DNA of 64,000 bases from an uncultured Bacteroides sp. (GCA_900552075.1 URYL01000002.1:186001-250000), one strand, 5' to 3'. Positions 26,393 to 35,152 are shown, numbered from the stretch's first letter. The notes: generated by a model not told the origin, from the letters alone. Made by a program: numbers and translations.

Positions 26393-27082
26393 ATGAGCGA
26401 GAAACTGAATATCAACCAATGGGCGGAAGAAGACCGGCCCCGGGAAAAATTGATGTTGCACGGCCCGGCGGCATTAAGCAATGCCGAACTGCTGGCTATT
26501 CTGATTGGCTCCGGCAATGCGGAGGAAACTGCGGTGGGCCTGATGCGGAAAGTATTGGACGACTGTCATAACCGGCTGAGTGAACTTGGAAAATATACCG
26601 TGGATGACCTCTGCCGTTACAAGGGGATTGGTCCGGCGAAGGCCGTCACGATTTTAGCGGCTTCTGAATTGGGAAAACGCAGGCGGGAAGAGGAGCCCTC
26701 CGAGCGTAAGCACATTACCAGTTCGCAGGATGTGTATGCCTTCTTCCATCCGCTGATGTGCGATTTGCCGGTAGAAGAATGTTGGATATTGTTGCTGAAT
26801 CAGGCCGCTAAGGTGATAGATGCCGTAAAAATCAGTCAGGGAGGGTTGGCTTCTACGCAGGTGGATGTACGTTGCATCTTGCGGGAGGCTATTCTGAAAC
26901 GGGCTACCTCCATGATTCTCTGCCACAACCATCCCTCCGGAAACACTCATCCCAGTTCGGATGACGACCGTTTGACTCATGCTTTGCTGGAAGCAGGACG
27001 TACCATGAACATCCGTTTGTTGGATCATGTGGTGGTTTCAGACGGAGGGTACTACAGTTATGGAGATGAAGGACGACTGTAA
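26393..27082 (+). CDS. radC: RadC family JAB domain protein
   Basis: A 229-residue protein with an N-terminal helix-hairpin-helix-like region (LSNAELLAILIGSG, CRYKGIGPAKAVTI) and a C-terminal JAB/MPN domain with the metal motif HNHPSGNTHPSSDD. Despite the DNA repair name, a direct repair role of RadC is disputed and the biochemical role of the family is unclear. It is complete and lies 62 bases after the glycosyltransferase in the rex run. Confidence 0.94.
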   Translation: MSEKLNINQWAEEDRPREKLMLHGPAALSNAELLAILIGSGNAEETAVGLMRKVLDDCHNRLSELGKYTVDDLCRYKGIGPAKAVTILAASELGKRRREEEPSERKHITSSQDVYAFFHPLMCDLPVEECWILLLNQAAKVIDAVKISQGGLASTQVDVRCILREAILKRATSMILCHNHPSGNTHPSSDDDRLTHALLEAGRTMNIRLLDHVVVSDGGYYSYGDEGRL

Positions 27083-27156
27083 GTTCGTTTTTTTGCAAGG
27101 TAAGGATGAAAAAATGGAGATTTTTGCCTATGTTTGCAACGAAGAATAAAGATTGA

Positions 27157-27483
27157 ATGATTATGGACAACGATATGAAGTTGAAAATCGAAGAAAAGAT
27201 TGTGGATATGCTGAAAACCGTGTACGACCCAGAAATTCCGGTAAATGTATACGATTTAGGCTTGATTTATAAGATAGACCTTCAGGACGACGGCGAGCTG
27301 ACTGTGGATATGACGTTGACAGCTCCCAATTGTCCGGCAGCAGATTTTATCATGGAGGATGTACGCCAAAAGCTGGAGTCGGTGGAAGGTGTGAAGTCCG
27401 CACAGATTAATTTGGTCTTTGAACCGGAATGGGACAAGGACATGATGACGGAAGAGGCAAAACTGGAACTGGGATTCATGTAA
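27157..27483 (+). CDS. DUF59/MIP18 iron-sulfur assembly family protein
   Basis: A 108-residue protein with the conserved VYDPEIPVNVYDLGLIY segment and LTAPNCPAADFI, where the Cys is the reactive or cluster-related residue of SufT and MIP18-type proteins. Such proteins assist maturation of iron-sulfur proteins. Two possible starts six bases apart (27157 and 27163) cannot be separated. It is followed four bases later by lpxH. Confidence 0.9.
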   Translation: MIMDNDMKLKIEEKIVDMLKTVYDPEIPVNVYDLGLIYKIDLQDDGELTVDMTLTAPNCPAADFIMEDVRQKLESVEGVKSAQINLVFEPEWDKDMMTEEAKLELGFM

Positions 27484-27487
27484 ATAA

Positions 27488-28270
27488 ATGGGTATGGATA
27501 CGATGAAAAGTGTATATTTCCTTTCGGATGCTCATTTGGGTTCAAGGGCCATTGCGCACGGTCGTACGCAAGAACGTCGGTTGGTGAACTTTCTGGACAG
27601 CATCAAGCATCAGGCGGCGGCGGTGTATTTGCTGGGCGATATGTTTGATTTCTGGTATGAGTTCAAGCTGGTGGTTCCGAAGGGTTATACCCGTTTTCTG
27701 GGAAAAATTTCCGAACTGACAGACATGGGGGTGGAAGTGCACTTTTTTATCGGGAACCACGACATCTGGTGTGGGGATTATCTGGAAAAAGAGTGTGGCG
27801 TGATTCTTCACCGTGAGCCCTTGACGTGCGAGATTTACGGAAAGGAGTTTTTCTTGGGACACGGTGACGGACTGGGCGATAACGACCGGAAGTTCAAGCT
27901 GTTGCGGACGATGTTTCACAGCAAGACGCTGCAGCGCCTGTTTTCGATGCTTCATCCGCGATTGAGTGTAGAGTTCGGACTGGAATGGGCCAAGCACAGC
28001 CGTCTGAAGAGAGAAAACGGACGGGAGCCGGATTATATGGGAGAGGACAAGGAACCGTTGGTCGTATTCTCAAAAGAATACCTGAAGAATCATCCGGATA
28101 TCAATTATTTCATTTATGGGCATCGTCACATCATGCTGGATTTGATGCTGAGCCGAACCTCGCGGATGATGATTCTGGGCGACTGGATTACGGAGTTCTC
28201 GTATGCGGTGTTCGATGGAGAGAATATGTTCCTGGAACAATATATTGAAGGCGAGACTTCGGTGGAGTGA
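27488..28270 (+). CDS. lpxH: UDP-2,3-diacylglucosamine diphosphatase-like phosphoesterase
   Basis: A 260-residue metallophosphoesterase with the LpxH motif set: FLSDAHLG, LLGDMFDFWYEF, FIGNHDIW, LGHGDGLGDND and IYGHRH. LpxH hydrolyses UDP-2,3-diacylglucosamine to lipid X, the fourth step of lipid A synthesis, at the inner membrane face. Translation may begin at 27488 or at the Met five codons later (MKSVYFLSD). It is the last gene of the rex run and is followed by a long hairpin terminator. Confidence 0.88.
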   Translation: MGMDTMKSVYFLSDAHLGSRAIAHGRTQERRLVNFLDSIKHQAAAVYLLGDMFDFWYEFKLVVPKGYTRFLGKISELTDMGVEVHFFIGNHDIWCGDYLEKECGVILHREPLTCEIYGKEFFLGHGDGLGDNDRKFKLLRTMFHSKTLQRLFSMLHPRLSVEFGLEWAKHSRLKRENGREPDYMGEDKEPLVVFSKEYLKNHPDINYFIYGHRHIMLDLMLSRTSRMMILGDWITEFSYAVFDGENMFLEQYIEGETSVE

Positions 28271-28287
28271 TTCGCGATGAAGAGAAA

Positions 28288-28340
28288 AAGCCACAGGCGG
28301 TGACAAGAGCTGAGAATATTCTTGTCACCGCCTGTGGCTT
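28288..28340. terminator. Long hairpin terminator between lpxH and kdgK
   Basis: A perfect 21-bp inverted repeat (28288-28308 with 28320-28340) and an 11-base loop between converging genes. On the minus strand the stem is followed by the A-to-T run TTTTTCTCT, favouring use by the kdgK transcript. Confidence 0.8.
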
Positions 28341-28356
28341 ATAGGACCGGTATGTT

Positions 28357-29397
28357 TTATCGGGCCACTTCTCCGCTTTCCTGACGGGCAAGCAGGCCTT
28401 CTACTTCGGATACCTTGACCATATTGTAGTCTCCGGCAATGGTATTTTTCAATACGGAAGCGGCTGTTGAGAAATCTACGCGCTTCTGGTTGTCATCAAA
28501 CGCATTCTGTGCATACAGCATGGCGCCGCAGAAGGCGTCACCTACTCCTACACAGTCGATGACATTGTCGATGTCGAATACACGACTGTATTTCATTTCA
28601 CCGTTGGCGTAGAGTACACCGGCAAATGTGTGGTGCTCGGAACTCATGACGTTGCGTAGGGCAATATAGATGTACTTGCAGTTCGGAATTTGCTGGCTGA
28701 TACCTTGGCAGAACATTTCGTAGGCGGCTATATCGTATTTTTCACCGCTTTTGGTAGCCTTGAAGCCTGGAGCGGGGATGCCAGTCACAAGCGCATATTC
28801 CCCTTCGCTTCCAAACATGATATCGCTGCTGGTCATTAGCGGACGCAATACTTCTTGTGCAGTCTTTCCATAATTCCACAGGTTTTTGCGGTAGTTGATG
28901 TCGTAAGAGATGGTGAGTCCCATTTCCTTGGCAATGTCGATGGCTTCTTTGCAAACGTCGGCCAAGCCTGGAGTTAGTGCGGCATCGATTCCGGACCAGT
29001 GAAAGATGGAAGCATCTTTAAAAATTTCCCGCCAGTTGATCATGCCGGGTTTCAGTTCAGAAAAGGCAGAATTTTCACGGTCGTAAATGACGTTGGAGTT
29101 ACGCATGGCGGCGGCTTTTTCCATGTAATAAGTGCCAAGCCGGTGCCCGCCGAAAAGAATATGCTTCGTGCCGATGTTATGTGAACGGAGTTCTGCGATA
29201 CAAGTTTCTCCCAATGCGTTGTCCGGCAGACGCGTGATGTATTCCACTTCTCCGCCGAAATTGGCAATGGAAATGGCTACATTGGCTTCACTTCCTCCGT
29301 AATTTACGAGAAAGTCGTGGCTTTGTTGAATACGCAGGTTGTCGGGGGTGGTGAGACGGAGCATGATTTCTCCAAATGTTACAATCTTTTTGCTCAT
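28357..29397 (-). CDS. kdgK: PfkB family sugar kinase, probable 2-keto-3-deoxygluconate kinase
   Basis: A 346-residue ribokinase-fold protein with the substrate-binding NYGGSEANVAISIANFGG segment and the C-terminal catalytic motif CVGVGDAFCGAM, where the Asp is the base. The YGGSEANVA pattern is typical of KDG kinases, which phosphorylate 2-keto-3-deoxygluconate from uronate degradation; other PfkB sugars cannot be excluded. It lies 151 bases after ackA on the same strand and has a possible promoter of its own. Confidence 0.85.
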   Translation of the reverse strand: MSKKIVTFGEIMLRLTTPDNLRIQQSHDFLVNYGGSEANVAISIANFGGEVEYITRLPDNALGETCIAELRSHNIGTKHILFGGHRLGTYYMEKAAAMRNSNVIYDRENSAFSELKPGMINWREIFKDASIFHWSGIDAALTPGLADVCKEAIDIAKEMGLTISYDINYRKNLWNYGKTAQEVLRPLMTSSDIMFGSEGEYALVTGIPAPGFKATKSGEKYDIAAYEMFCQGISQQIPNCKYIYIALRNVMSSEHHTFAGVLYANGEMKYSRVFDIDNVIDCVGVGDAFCGAMLYAQNAFDDNQKRVDFSTAASVLKNTIAGDYNMVKVSEVEGLLARQESGEVAR

Positions 29398-29487
29398 AGT
29401 GGGATGTTTTTATTTTAACTGAAAGCGGAGCAAAAAAGAAGAGGAGACTCCTTGCAGGCTTCCTTTTCCTTGCTTTCGTTTCCTCGG

Positions 29488-29495
29488 CAAAGATA
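29488..29495 (-). promoter_or_regulatory. Possible -7 box for kdgK
   Basis: TATCTTTG on the minus strand lies 91 bases before the kdgK start, matching TAnnTTTG; no convincing -33 element is seen. Confidence 0.35.
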
Positions 29496-29548
29496 GTGAA
29501 TTCCTGTCAGGGGGTATCCTCTTTTAACTCTTTTAGGATTCCTGTAGA

Positions 29549-30748
29549 TTATTTGTTGTTCAGGATGTTAACTGTGTCGGTAGCAATCATCAGTTCTTCA
29601 TCAGTCGGGATAACTACAACCTTTACTTTTGAGTTATCAGTAGAAATGATGGCTTCTTTGCTGCGTACTTTGTTTCTTTCCGGGTCGATTTCTACACCCA
29701 GGAAGCCCAGAGTCTTGCAGACACCGGCACGGGCAGTAGCCTGGTTTTCACCTACACCACCTGTGAACAGAATGACGTCGACACCTCCCATGGCAGCAGC
29801 GTATGCACCGATGTATTTGGTGATGCGGTAAAAGTACATGTTTTCGGTCAGGATGGCACGTTCTTCGCCTCTGGCTACGGCATCTTCCAGCTCACGCATA
29901 TCGCTTGATTTTTCGAACATACCCAGCACACCGCTCTTTTTGTTCAGCAGGGTAGACATTTCGTCGGGAGTCAGGCCTTCTTTCTTCATGATATAAGTGA
30001 TGGCACCTCCGTCAATGTCTCCGCTACGAGTACCCATCATCAAGCCTTCTAGCGGAGTCAGTCCCATGCTGGTATCGATACATTTTCCGTCTTTTACAGC
30101 GGCGATGGAACCACCGTTACCGATGTGGCAGGTGATGATACGGCTGCCTTCCTGCGGGATACCCAGGAATTCACATACACGTTTTGAAACATAGCGGTGA
30201 GAAGTTCCGTGGAAACCATAGCGGCGGATACCATATTTTTCATAATAGCTGTAAGGAATGGCATACAGGTATGCATAGTCCGGCATAGTTTGATGGAAAG
30301 CTGTATCGAATACGGCTACCTGCGGTACTTCCGGCAACAGCTTTTGTACAGCATAGATACCTTTCAGGTTGGCTGGGTTGTGAAGCGGGCCCAGGTCGCA
30401 GCATTCTTCTACAGCTGCAATGACAGCATCGTCAATCAGTACAGAACCGCTGAACTTGGTTCCTCCGTGCAGTACGCGGTGACCTACGGCCTTGATTTCA
30501 TGCAGGTTCTTTACTGCTCCGTATTCAGGATTGGTCAGTGTATCAAAGATGAATTGTACGCCGGTAGTGTGTTCCGGAACGTCTTTTTCGAGGATTTTCT
30601 TTTCGCCGTTCGGCAAAGTCAGTTTCAGGAAAGAGCCTGGAAGACCGATTTTTTCAATACCTCCTTGAGCGAGGACTTCTTTTGTAGTCATTTCAAACAA
30701 TTTATACTTGATTGAAGAGCTACCGCAGTTGAGTACTAATACTTTCAT
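29549..30748 (-). CDS. ackA: Acetate kinase
   Basis: A 399-residue ASKHA kinase with the N-terminal signature VLNCGSSSIKYKLF, the GHRVLHGG segment, AVFDTAFHQTMP, the GFHGTSHRYV motif and FTGGVGEN. It interconverts acetyl phosphate and ADP with acetate and ATP, the energy-yielding end of acetate fermentation. It is 91 bases after pta, with a hairpin between the two. Confidence 0.97.
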   Translation of the reverse strand: MKVLVLNCGSSSIKYKLFEMTTKEVLAQGGIEKIGLPGSFLKLTLPNGEKKILEKDVPEHTTGVQFIFDTLTNPEYGAVKNLHEIKAVGHRVLHGGTKFSGSVLIDDAVIAAVEECCDLGPLHNPANLKGIYAVQKLLPEVPQVAVFDTAFHQTMPDYAYLYAIPYSYYEKYGIRRYGFHGTSHRYVSKRVCEFLGIPQEGSRIITCHIGNGGSIAAVKDGKCIDTSMGLTPLEGLMMGTRSGDIDGGAITYIMKKEGLTPDEMSTLLNKKSGVLGMFEKSSDMRELEDAVARGEERAILTENMYFYRITKYIGAYAAAMGGVDVILFTGGVGENQATARAGVCKTLGFLGVEIDPERNKVRSKEAIISTDNSKVKVVVIPTDEELMIATDTVNILNNK

Positions 30749-30782
30749 ATAATTGGAATATATTTTTATGAATGATGAAAAT

Positions 30783-30820
30783 CATAATGCCACTCTGTGA
30801 GAAAGGGGAGTGGCATTATG
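30783..30820 (-). terminator. Hairpin between pta and ackA
   Basis: A 13-bp perfect stem (CATAATGCCACTC at 30783-30795 with its complement at 30808-30820). On the minus strand it is followed only by ATTTTC, a weak T-run, so it may partially terminate or protect the pta end and lower ackA levels. Confidence 0.55.
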
Positions 30821-30839
30821 GATATGACAATTAGGATGA

Positions 30840-31850
30840 TTACTGAGCTTTGGCTGCGATGGCCTGGTTGGCTGTAATGGCAATCATCTTATATACGTCG
30901 TCTACGCTGCATCCGCGAGACAAATCGTTGACCGGACGGGCGATACCCTGCAGAATCGGACCTACGGCAGTGGCGTGTCCCAAACGTTCTACCAGCTTGT
31001 AAGAGATGTTTCCGACTTCCAGACACGGAACAACCAATACATTGGCTTTTCCGGCGATTTCTGAACCCGGAGCTTTGCTGGCACCTACCTTCGGAACCAA
31101 TGCGGCATCAGCCTGCAGTTCACCGTCAATCTTCAGGGTCGGATCCATTTCTTTGGCAATCTTCAGTGCTTCTACTACTTTGTCTACTACTTCATGTTTA
31201 GCAGAACCTTTGGTTGAGAAGCTCAACATGGCTACACGCGGGTCGAGGCCTGCTACAGACTGAGCTGTACGAGCTGTACAGATGGCAATCTGTGCCAGCT
31301 GGTTGGCATCAGGAACCGGAGTGACAGCTACGTCGCCCATTACCAGGATACCGTTGTCACCACATTCAGGAGCGTGTGTCAGCAACAGCATGGCACCTGA
31401 AACACAAGTGATACCCGGAGCAGTCTTGATGATCTGCAATGCCGGACGAAGTACGTCGCCAGTTGTATTGCGGGCACCGGCCAGCTGTCCGTCTGCATCT
31501 CCTGATTTGATAATCAGACAGCCTAAGTAAAGCGGATTCAAAACCAGTTTGCGGGCTTCTTCGATGGTCATGCCTTTTTTCTTACGAAGTTCGCAAAGCA
31601 GTTGTGCGTATTCTTCTTTCTTCGGATGGTTTTCCGGATCGATGATGGTAGCTTTGTGAATGTTACCTAATCCCCATTCTTTTGCCAGGCTCATGATTTC
31701 ATCGGGATTGCCCAACAGAATCAAGTCTGCTACACCGTCTGTCAATACCTGATTGGCAGCCTTCAAAGTACGTTCTTCTGTTCCTTCCGGAAGCACGATG
31801 CGCTGTTTGTTTGCTTTAGCGCGTTCAACGATTTCACTGATTAAATCCAT
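30840..31850 (-). CDS. pta: Phosphate acetyltransferase
   Basis: A 336-residue enzyme consisting of the PTA_PTB catalytic domain only, as in short-form Pta; the N-terminal DRTGG regulatory domain of the E. coli enzyme is missing. Recognisable segments are IVLPEGTEERTL, CLIIKSGDADGQLAGA and ELQADAALVP. It converts acetyl-CoA and phosphate to acetyl phosphate. It is upstream of ackA on the same strand and divergent from lrgAB. Confidence 0.97.
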   Translation of the reverse strand: MDLISEIVERAKANKQRIVLPEGTEERTLKAANQVLTDGVADLILLGNPDEIMSLAKEWGLGNIHKATIIDPENHPKKEEYAQLLCELRKKKGMTIEEARKLVLNPLYLGCLIIKSGDADGQLAGARNTTGDVLRPALQIIKTAPGITCVSGAMLLLTHAPECGDNGILVMGDVAVTPVPDANQLAQIAICTARTAQSVAGLDPRVAMLSFSTKGSAKHEVVDKVVEALKIAKEMDPTLKIDGELQADAALVPKVGASKAPGSEIAGKANVLVVPCLEVGNISYKLVERLGHATAVGPILQGIARPVNDLSRGCSVDDVYKMIAITANQAIAAKAQ

Positions 31851-31914
31851 GATTTATATGTTAAATAGTAAATGCTTGTTGTGTGCGGTAACGGATATTT
31901 TCTTTTATCCACTG

Positions 31915-31932
31915 CAAAAATAGCTATTTTTG
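31915..31932. promoter_or_regulatory. 18-bp perfect palindrome with two opposed -7 boxes, pta/lrgA divergent region
   Basis: CAAAAATAGCTATTTTTG is a perfect palindrome that reads TATTTTTG, a TAnnTTTG match, on each strand. It lies 65 bases before pta and 159 bases before lrgA in the 240-base divergent gap. It may be two overlapping promoters, a regulator site, or both. Confidence 0.5.
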
Positions 31933-32048
31933 TAATATCTAGTTTGCAAAAGAGGTTTTTTTTTGCTTTAAAGTATGCAAAAACCGTCACTCTTCTTGTT
32001 GGGTGGAATAAAAATAGGTTTTTAGGTATATCGGTTTTTCCGATTATG

Positions 32049-32056
32049 TAAATTTG
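32049..32056 (+). promoter_or_regulatory. Bacteroides -7 box for lrgAB
   Basis: TAAATTTG, 34 bases before the lrgA ATG, matches TAnnTTTG; no clear -33 TTTG at the usual distance. Confidence 0.5.
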
Positions 32057-32090
32057 CGCCGGTTTTCAATATATTAAATTTAAGGTAAAA

Positions 32091-32441
32091 ATGATTCGAC
32101 AGTGTTCTATTCTTTTTGGATGTCTGGCATTGGGTGAACTGATTGTGTACTTGACAGGTGTGAAATTGCCTTCGAGCATTATCGGTATGCTGTTGCTGAC
32201 TTTATTCCTTCAGCTAGGTTGGATAAAGCTGGAGTGGGTGCAAGGTCTGACTAATTTTCTGGTTGCTAATCTAGGCTTTTTCTTCGTGCCGTCGGGAGTG
32301 GCATTGATGCTTTACTTTGACATTATTACGGCTCAGTTCTGGCCGATTGTGATTGCTACGTTGGTTAGTACGGTGTTAGTGTTAGTTGTTACAGGTTGGG
32401 TTCATCAATTGGTGCGTAAGTATGGATTTTTTCGAAAATAA
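32091..32441 (+). CDS. lrgA: LrgA/CidA family membrane protein
   Basis: A 116-residue protein with four hydrophobic helices and the family motifs LPSSIIGMLLL and FFVPSGVALM. LrgA/CidA proteins resemble phage holins and, with LrgB, have been linked to murein hydrolase control and to pyruvate or other overflow-metabolite transport. Its stop overlaps the start of lrgB by 20 bases. It sits divergent from pta-ackA, a context that fits overflow metabolism. Confidence 0.92.
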   Translation: MIRQCSILFGCLALGELIVYLTGVKLPSSIIGMLLLTLFLQLGWIKLEWVQGLTNFLVANLGFFFVPSGVALMLYFDIITAQFWPIVIATLVSTVLVLVVTGWVHQLVRKYGFFRK

Positions 32442-33117
32442 ATTCTTTCTGCTGGCCATCACATTTGGCTTTTATTTTTTGTCAAAATTGTTGCAGAAAA
32501 AAACAGGTTGGGTGTTGTTGAACCCCATCCTGGTAGCGATTGCGTTATTGATTTGTTTCTTGGAATGTACAGGCGTTTCTTATAAAACTTATTCAGAAGC
32601 AGGTTATCTCGTGGAATTTTGGTTGAAACCGGCGGTTGTGGCATTGGGCGTTCCTTTGTATTTACAGCTGCGGATGATTAAGAAGCAGTTGATGCCGATT
32701 TTGGTTTCCCAGTTGGCCGGATGCGTGGTAGGATTGGTGTCTGTCACTATTATAGCCAAACTTTTGGGTGCTTCTCCCGAGGTGATTATGTCTTTGGCTC
32801 CGAAGTCGGTGACTACTCCGATTGCTATGGAAGTTTCGAATGCCGTGGGAGGAATCCCTTCTCTGACAGCGGCGGTAGTGATTGTCGTGGGATTGTTTGG
32901 AGCAATTTGCGGATTTAAATTGTTACAGGTGGGACGTGTGGCCAGCCCGATTGCACAAGGCTTGTCCATGGGTACGGCCAGCCATGCGGTAGGTACTTCA
33001 CGTGCAATGGAAGTCAGTGGTAAGTACGGTGCATATGCCAGTTTGGGACTGACGTTGAACGGAATCCTGACAGCTTTGCTTTCACCGACCATTCTGCATC
33101 TGTTGGGATTGTATTAA
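32422..33117 (+). CDS. lrgB: LrgB/CidB family membrane protein
   Basis: A 231-residue membrane protein with several hydrophobic helices and the conserved LAPKSVTTPIAMEVS segment plus GTASHAVGTSRAME, both typical of LrgB/YohK. The start at 32422 (MDFFENKFF) overlaps lrgA; the longer in-frame upstream start reads through lrgA. It works with LrgA as a two-component membrane system of uncertain transport activity. Confidence 0.92.
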   Translation: MDFFENKFFLLAITFGFYFLSKLLQKKTGWVLLNPILVAIALLICFLECTGVSYKTYSEAGYLVEFWLKPAVVALGVPLYLQLRMIKKQLMPILVSQLAGCVVGLVSVTIIAKLLGASPEVIMSLAPKSVTTPIAMEVSNAVGGIPSLTAAVVIVVGLFGAICGFKLLQVGRVASPIAQGLSMGTASHAVGTSRAMEVSGKYGAYASLGLTLNGILTALLSPTILHLLGLY

Positions 33118-33197
33118 AGGTTGTTAGGGGATGTCATATTGTCCAAACAGGGCATAAAGCCAGTAACTAGTGAATTGGTTTTTATAGGAAAATGCGC

Positions 33198-33205
33198 TAT
33201 ATTTG
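33198..33205 (+). promoter_or_regulatory. Bacteroides -7 box for the DUF2156/GNAT pair
   Basis: TATATTTG, 27 bases before the start at 33233, matches TAnnTTTG. Confidence 0.45.
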
Positions 33206-33232
33206 TCATTCAATCAAAGAACCAAATTTGAT

Positions 33233-34123
33233 ATGATTACATTTAAACCTATTGAACTAGACGACAAAGACAGGGTTCAGAAATATACGTTACGCAGTTG
33301 GCGTCGTAATTGTGACCTGTCATTTTCTAATTTGTACAGTTGGCGCTTCCTGTATCGTACAGAGATTGCGGAGAAAGACGGCTTTTTGTTGTTCCGTTTT
33401 TATGCCGACAATCAGCTGGCTTACATGATGCCAGTGGGAGAGGGTAATCTCCACTCCATATTGGAGGAGCTGATGGAGGATGCACGGAGTTTGGGAGCAC
33501 CTTTCCGTTTGTTGGGCGTATGCGTCGGAATGCGGGCGGAACTGGAATCGGCTTTCCCCTTCCAGTTTGATTTCGAAGCCGACCGTGACTATTTTGATTA
33601 TGTGTACCTGCGGACAGATTTGGCTACCTTGCGTGGAAAGAAATTTCAGCCCAAACGGAATCATATCAATAAGTTCAAGGCGGCTTATCCGGATTACGAG
33701 TACAAGCTGCTGACTCCGGAACTGATTCCGGAATGTCTACAGTTGGAAACAGAATGGTGCAAGGCAAATGATTGCGCCGAAAACCAGGCTTTGCAAGATG
33801 AGCGTCGCTCGATGACTGCAGCTTTGCAACACATGGAACAGCTGGATATACAAGGTGGGATACTTTATGTGGATGGCAAGATTGTGGCCTTTACTTTTGG
33901 AGCTCCCATTAATCACGAGACTTTTGATACGTGTGTGGAAAAGGCCAATACGGAGATTGAGGGGGCATACACCATGATTAATTATGAGTTTGCCAACCAT
34001 ATTTCAGAACAGTATATTTATATCAATCGGGAAGAAGACTTGGGCTTGGAAGGACTTCGCAGAGCGAAATTGTCTTATCACCCGGAGATTCTTCTTGAAA
34101 AGTACGTGGCAGAATTGAAATGA
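33233..34123 (+). CDS. DUF2156 (phosphatidylglycerol lysyltransferase-like) protein
   Basis: A 296-residue soluble protein of the DUF2156/LPG_synthase_C type, which has a GNAT-like fold. Segments such as LSFSNLYSWRF near the N-terminus, KRNHINKFKAAYPDY in the middle and NREEDLGLEGLRRAKLSYHP near the C-terminus are typical. Unlike MprF it has no membrane domain. Relatives transfer aminoacyl groups from tRNA to lipids or other acceptors; whether this one does is inference. Its stop codon overlaps the start of the next GNAT gene by four bases. Confidence 0.82.
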   Translation: MITFKPIELDDKDRVQKYTLRSWRRNCDLSFSNLYSWRFLYRTEIAEKDGFLLFRFYADNQLAYMMPVGEGNLHSILEELMEDARSLGAPFRLLGVCVGMRAELESAFPFQFDFEADRDYFDYVYLRTDLATLRGKKFQPKRNHINKFKAAYPDYEYKLLTPELIPECLQLETEWCKANDCAENQALQDERRSMTAALQHMEQLDIQGGILYVDGKIVAFTFGAPINHETFDTCVEKANTEIEGAYTMINYEFANHISEQYIYINREEDLGLEGLRRAKLSYHPEILLEKYVAELK

Positions 34124-35145
34124 CAATAAAGGAACAAGTTAAAGTCCTTTGGAAACAATGTTTCCATGATTCGGACGAATTCATTGATTTTTATTTTCAA
34201 AAGCGGTATACCGATGACCTGAACAGTTATGTGGAAGCAGATGGTCAGGTCATTGCTGCTTTGCAGCGTATCCCTTATTCCTTGACGTATGAAGGGATGG
34301 AGATGCCCGTGGTTTATATTTCTGGAGCTTGTACCAATCCAGCTTATCGGAATAAAGGCGTGATGCGTCAGTTATTGGCGGAAGCACATCGTCGGATGTA
34401 TCGGGAAGGGGTGATGTTTTCCACTTTGATTCCAGCAGAAGAATGGTTGAAGGGGTATTATGCCCGTTCAGGATATGCGAATTGTTTTGCACAGGCAAAA
34501 AAGTTATTAACAGCTTCCCCTTCGTCTGTTGATAACTTCTCGAAGCTGTTCAGAATTGTTGAAATTGCCCCAGAAAGTGCTCTGTGCAGCGATGCTTATC
34601 GTTTTTTTAATTATTTTCAGTCGTCTCAGGAGGCTTACATACAGCATGATTGGGGAGATTTCCACATTATATTAACCGATTTGCAGTTAAGTGGCGGTTC
34701 GTTGTGGGGGGCTTTTCAGGATGGTGTGCTGAAAGGACTTTGTTTTTGTTTTCCGGATGAAAATCTATTGAAGATTACGGAACTGGTTAGTACGGGGAAA
34801 GAGGTGGAACAAGTGCTGGTAGATTATTTGCTGTCTTATTATCATCAATCTCAGGCAGAATGCTTGGGCCGAGAAGGAGATGTGTTTTATGAGCTGGGGA
34901 TGGCACGAATTATTCATGTGGAAGCGATGTTGCGTTTATTGGCCAAGAAATTTCACGAAAATCTTTATATAAAGGTAGAAGGTGATGAGGCTATCCCCGA
35001 GAATAATGGCTGGCATAATATCGAAGATGGATGTTATATTAACGGACGGATGGAAGGACGTGAATACCGTGTACTCTCTATTGAAGAATTGACCCGCCTG
35101 CTGTTTAAGGGGAGACATCCTTATATGAATTTGATGTTGAATTAA
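34120..35145 (+). CDS. GNAT family N-acetyltransferase, two-domain
   Basis: A 341-residue protein whose first half is a GNAT domain with the acetyl-CoA loop region GACTNPAYRNKGVMRQLLAE (about residues 70-90); the second half resembles a degenerate GNAT fold plus a sterol-carrier-like C-terminus, as in Eis-type proteins, but this is tentative. The four-base overlap with the preceding DUF2156 gene implies coupled translation and joint function. The substrate is unknown. Its stop lies seven bases from the converging cdaA stop. Confidence 0.78.
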   Translation: MTIKEQVKVLWKQCFHDSDEFIDFYFQKRYTDDLNSYVEADGQVIAALQRIPYSLTYEGMEMPVVYISGACTNPAYRNKGVMRQLLAEAHRRMYREGVMFSTLIPAEEWLKGYYARSGYANCFAQAKKLLTASPSSVDNFSKLFRIVEIAPESALCSDAYRFFNYFQSSQEAYIQHDWGDFHIILTDLQLSGGSLWGAFQDGVLKGLCFCFPDENLLKITELVSTGKEVEQVLVDYLLSYYHQSQAECLGREGDVFYELGMARIIHVEAMLRLLAKKFHENLYIKVEGDEAIPENNGWHNIEDGCYINGRMEGREYRVLSIEELTRLLFKGRHPYMNLMLN

Positions 35146-35152
35146 GGACGGA

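Noticed and set aside
29398..29548. Terminator after ackA
   Set aside because: The only inverted repeat found (AGGAG/CTCCT with a one-base loop) is too tight to fold as a terminator.
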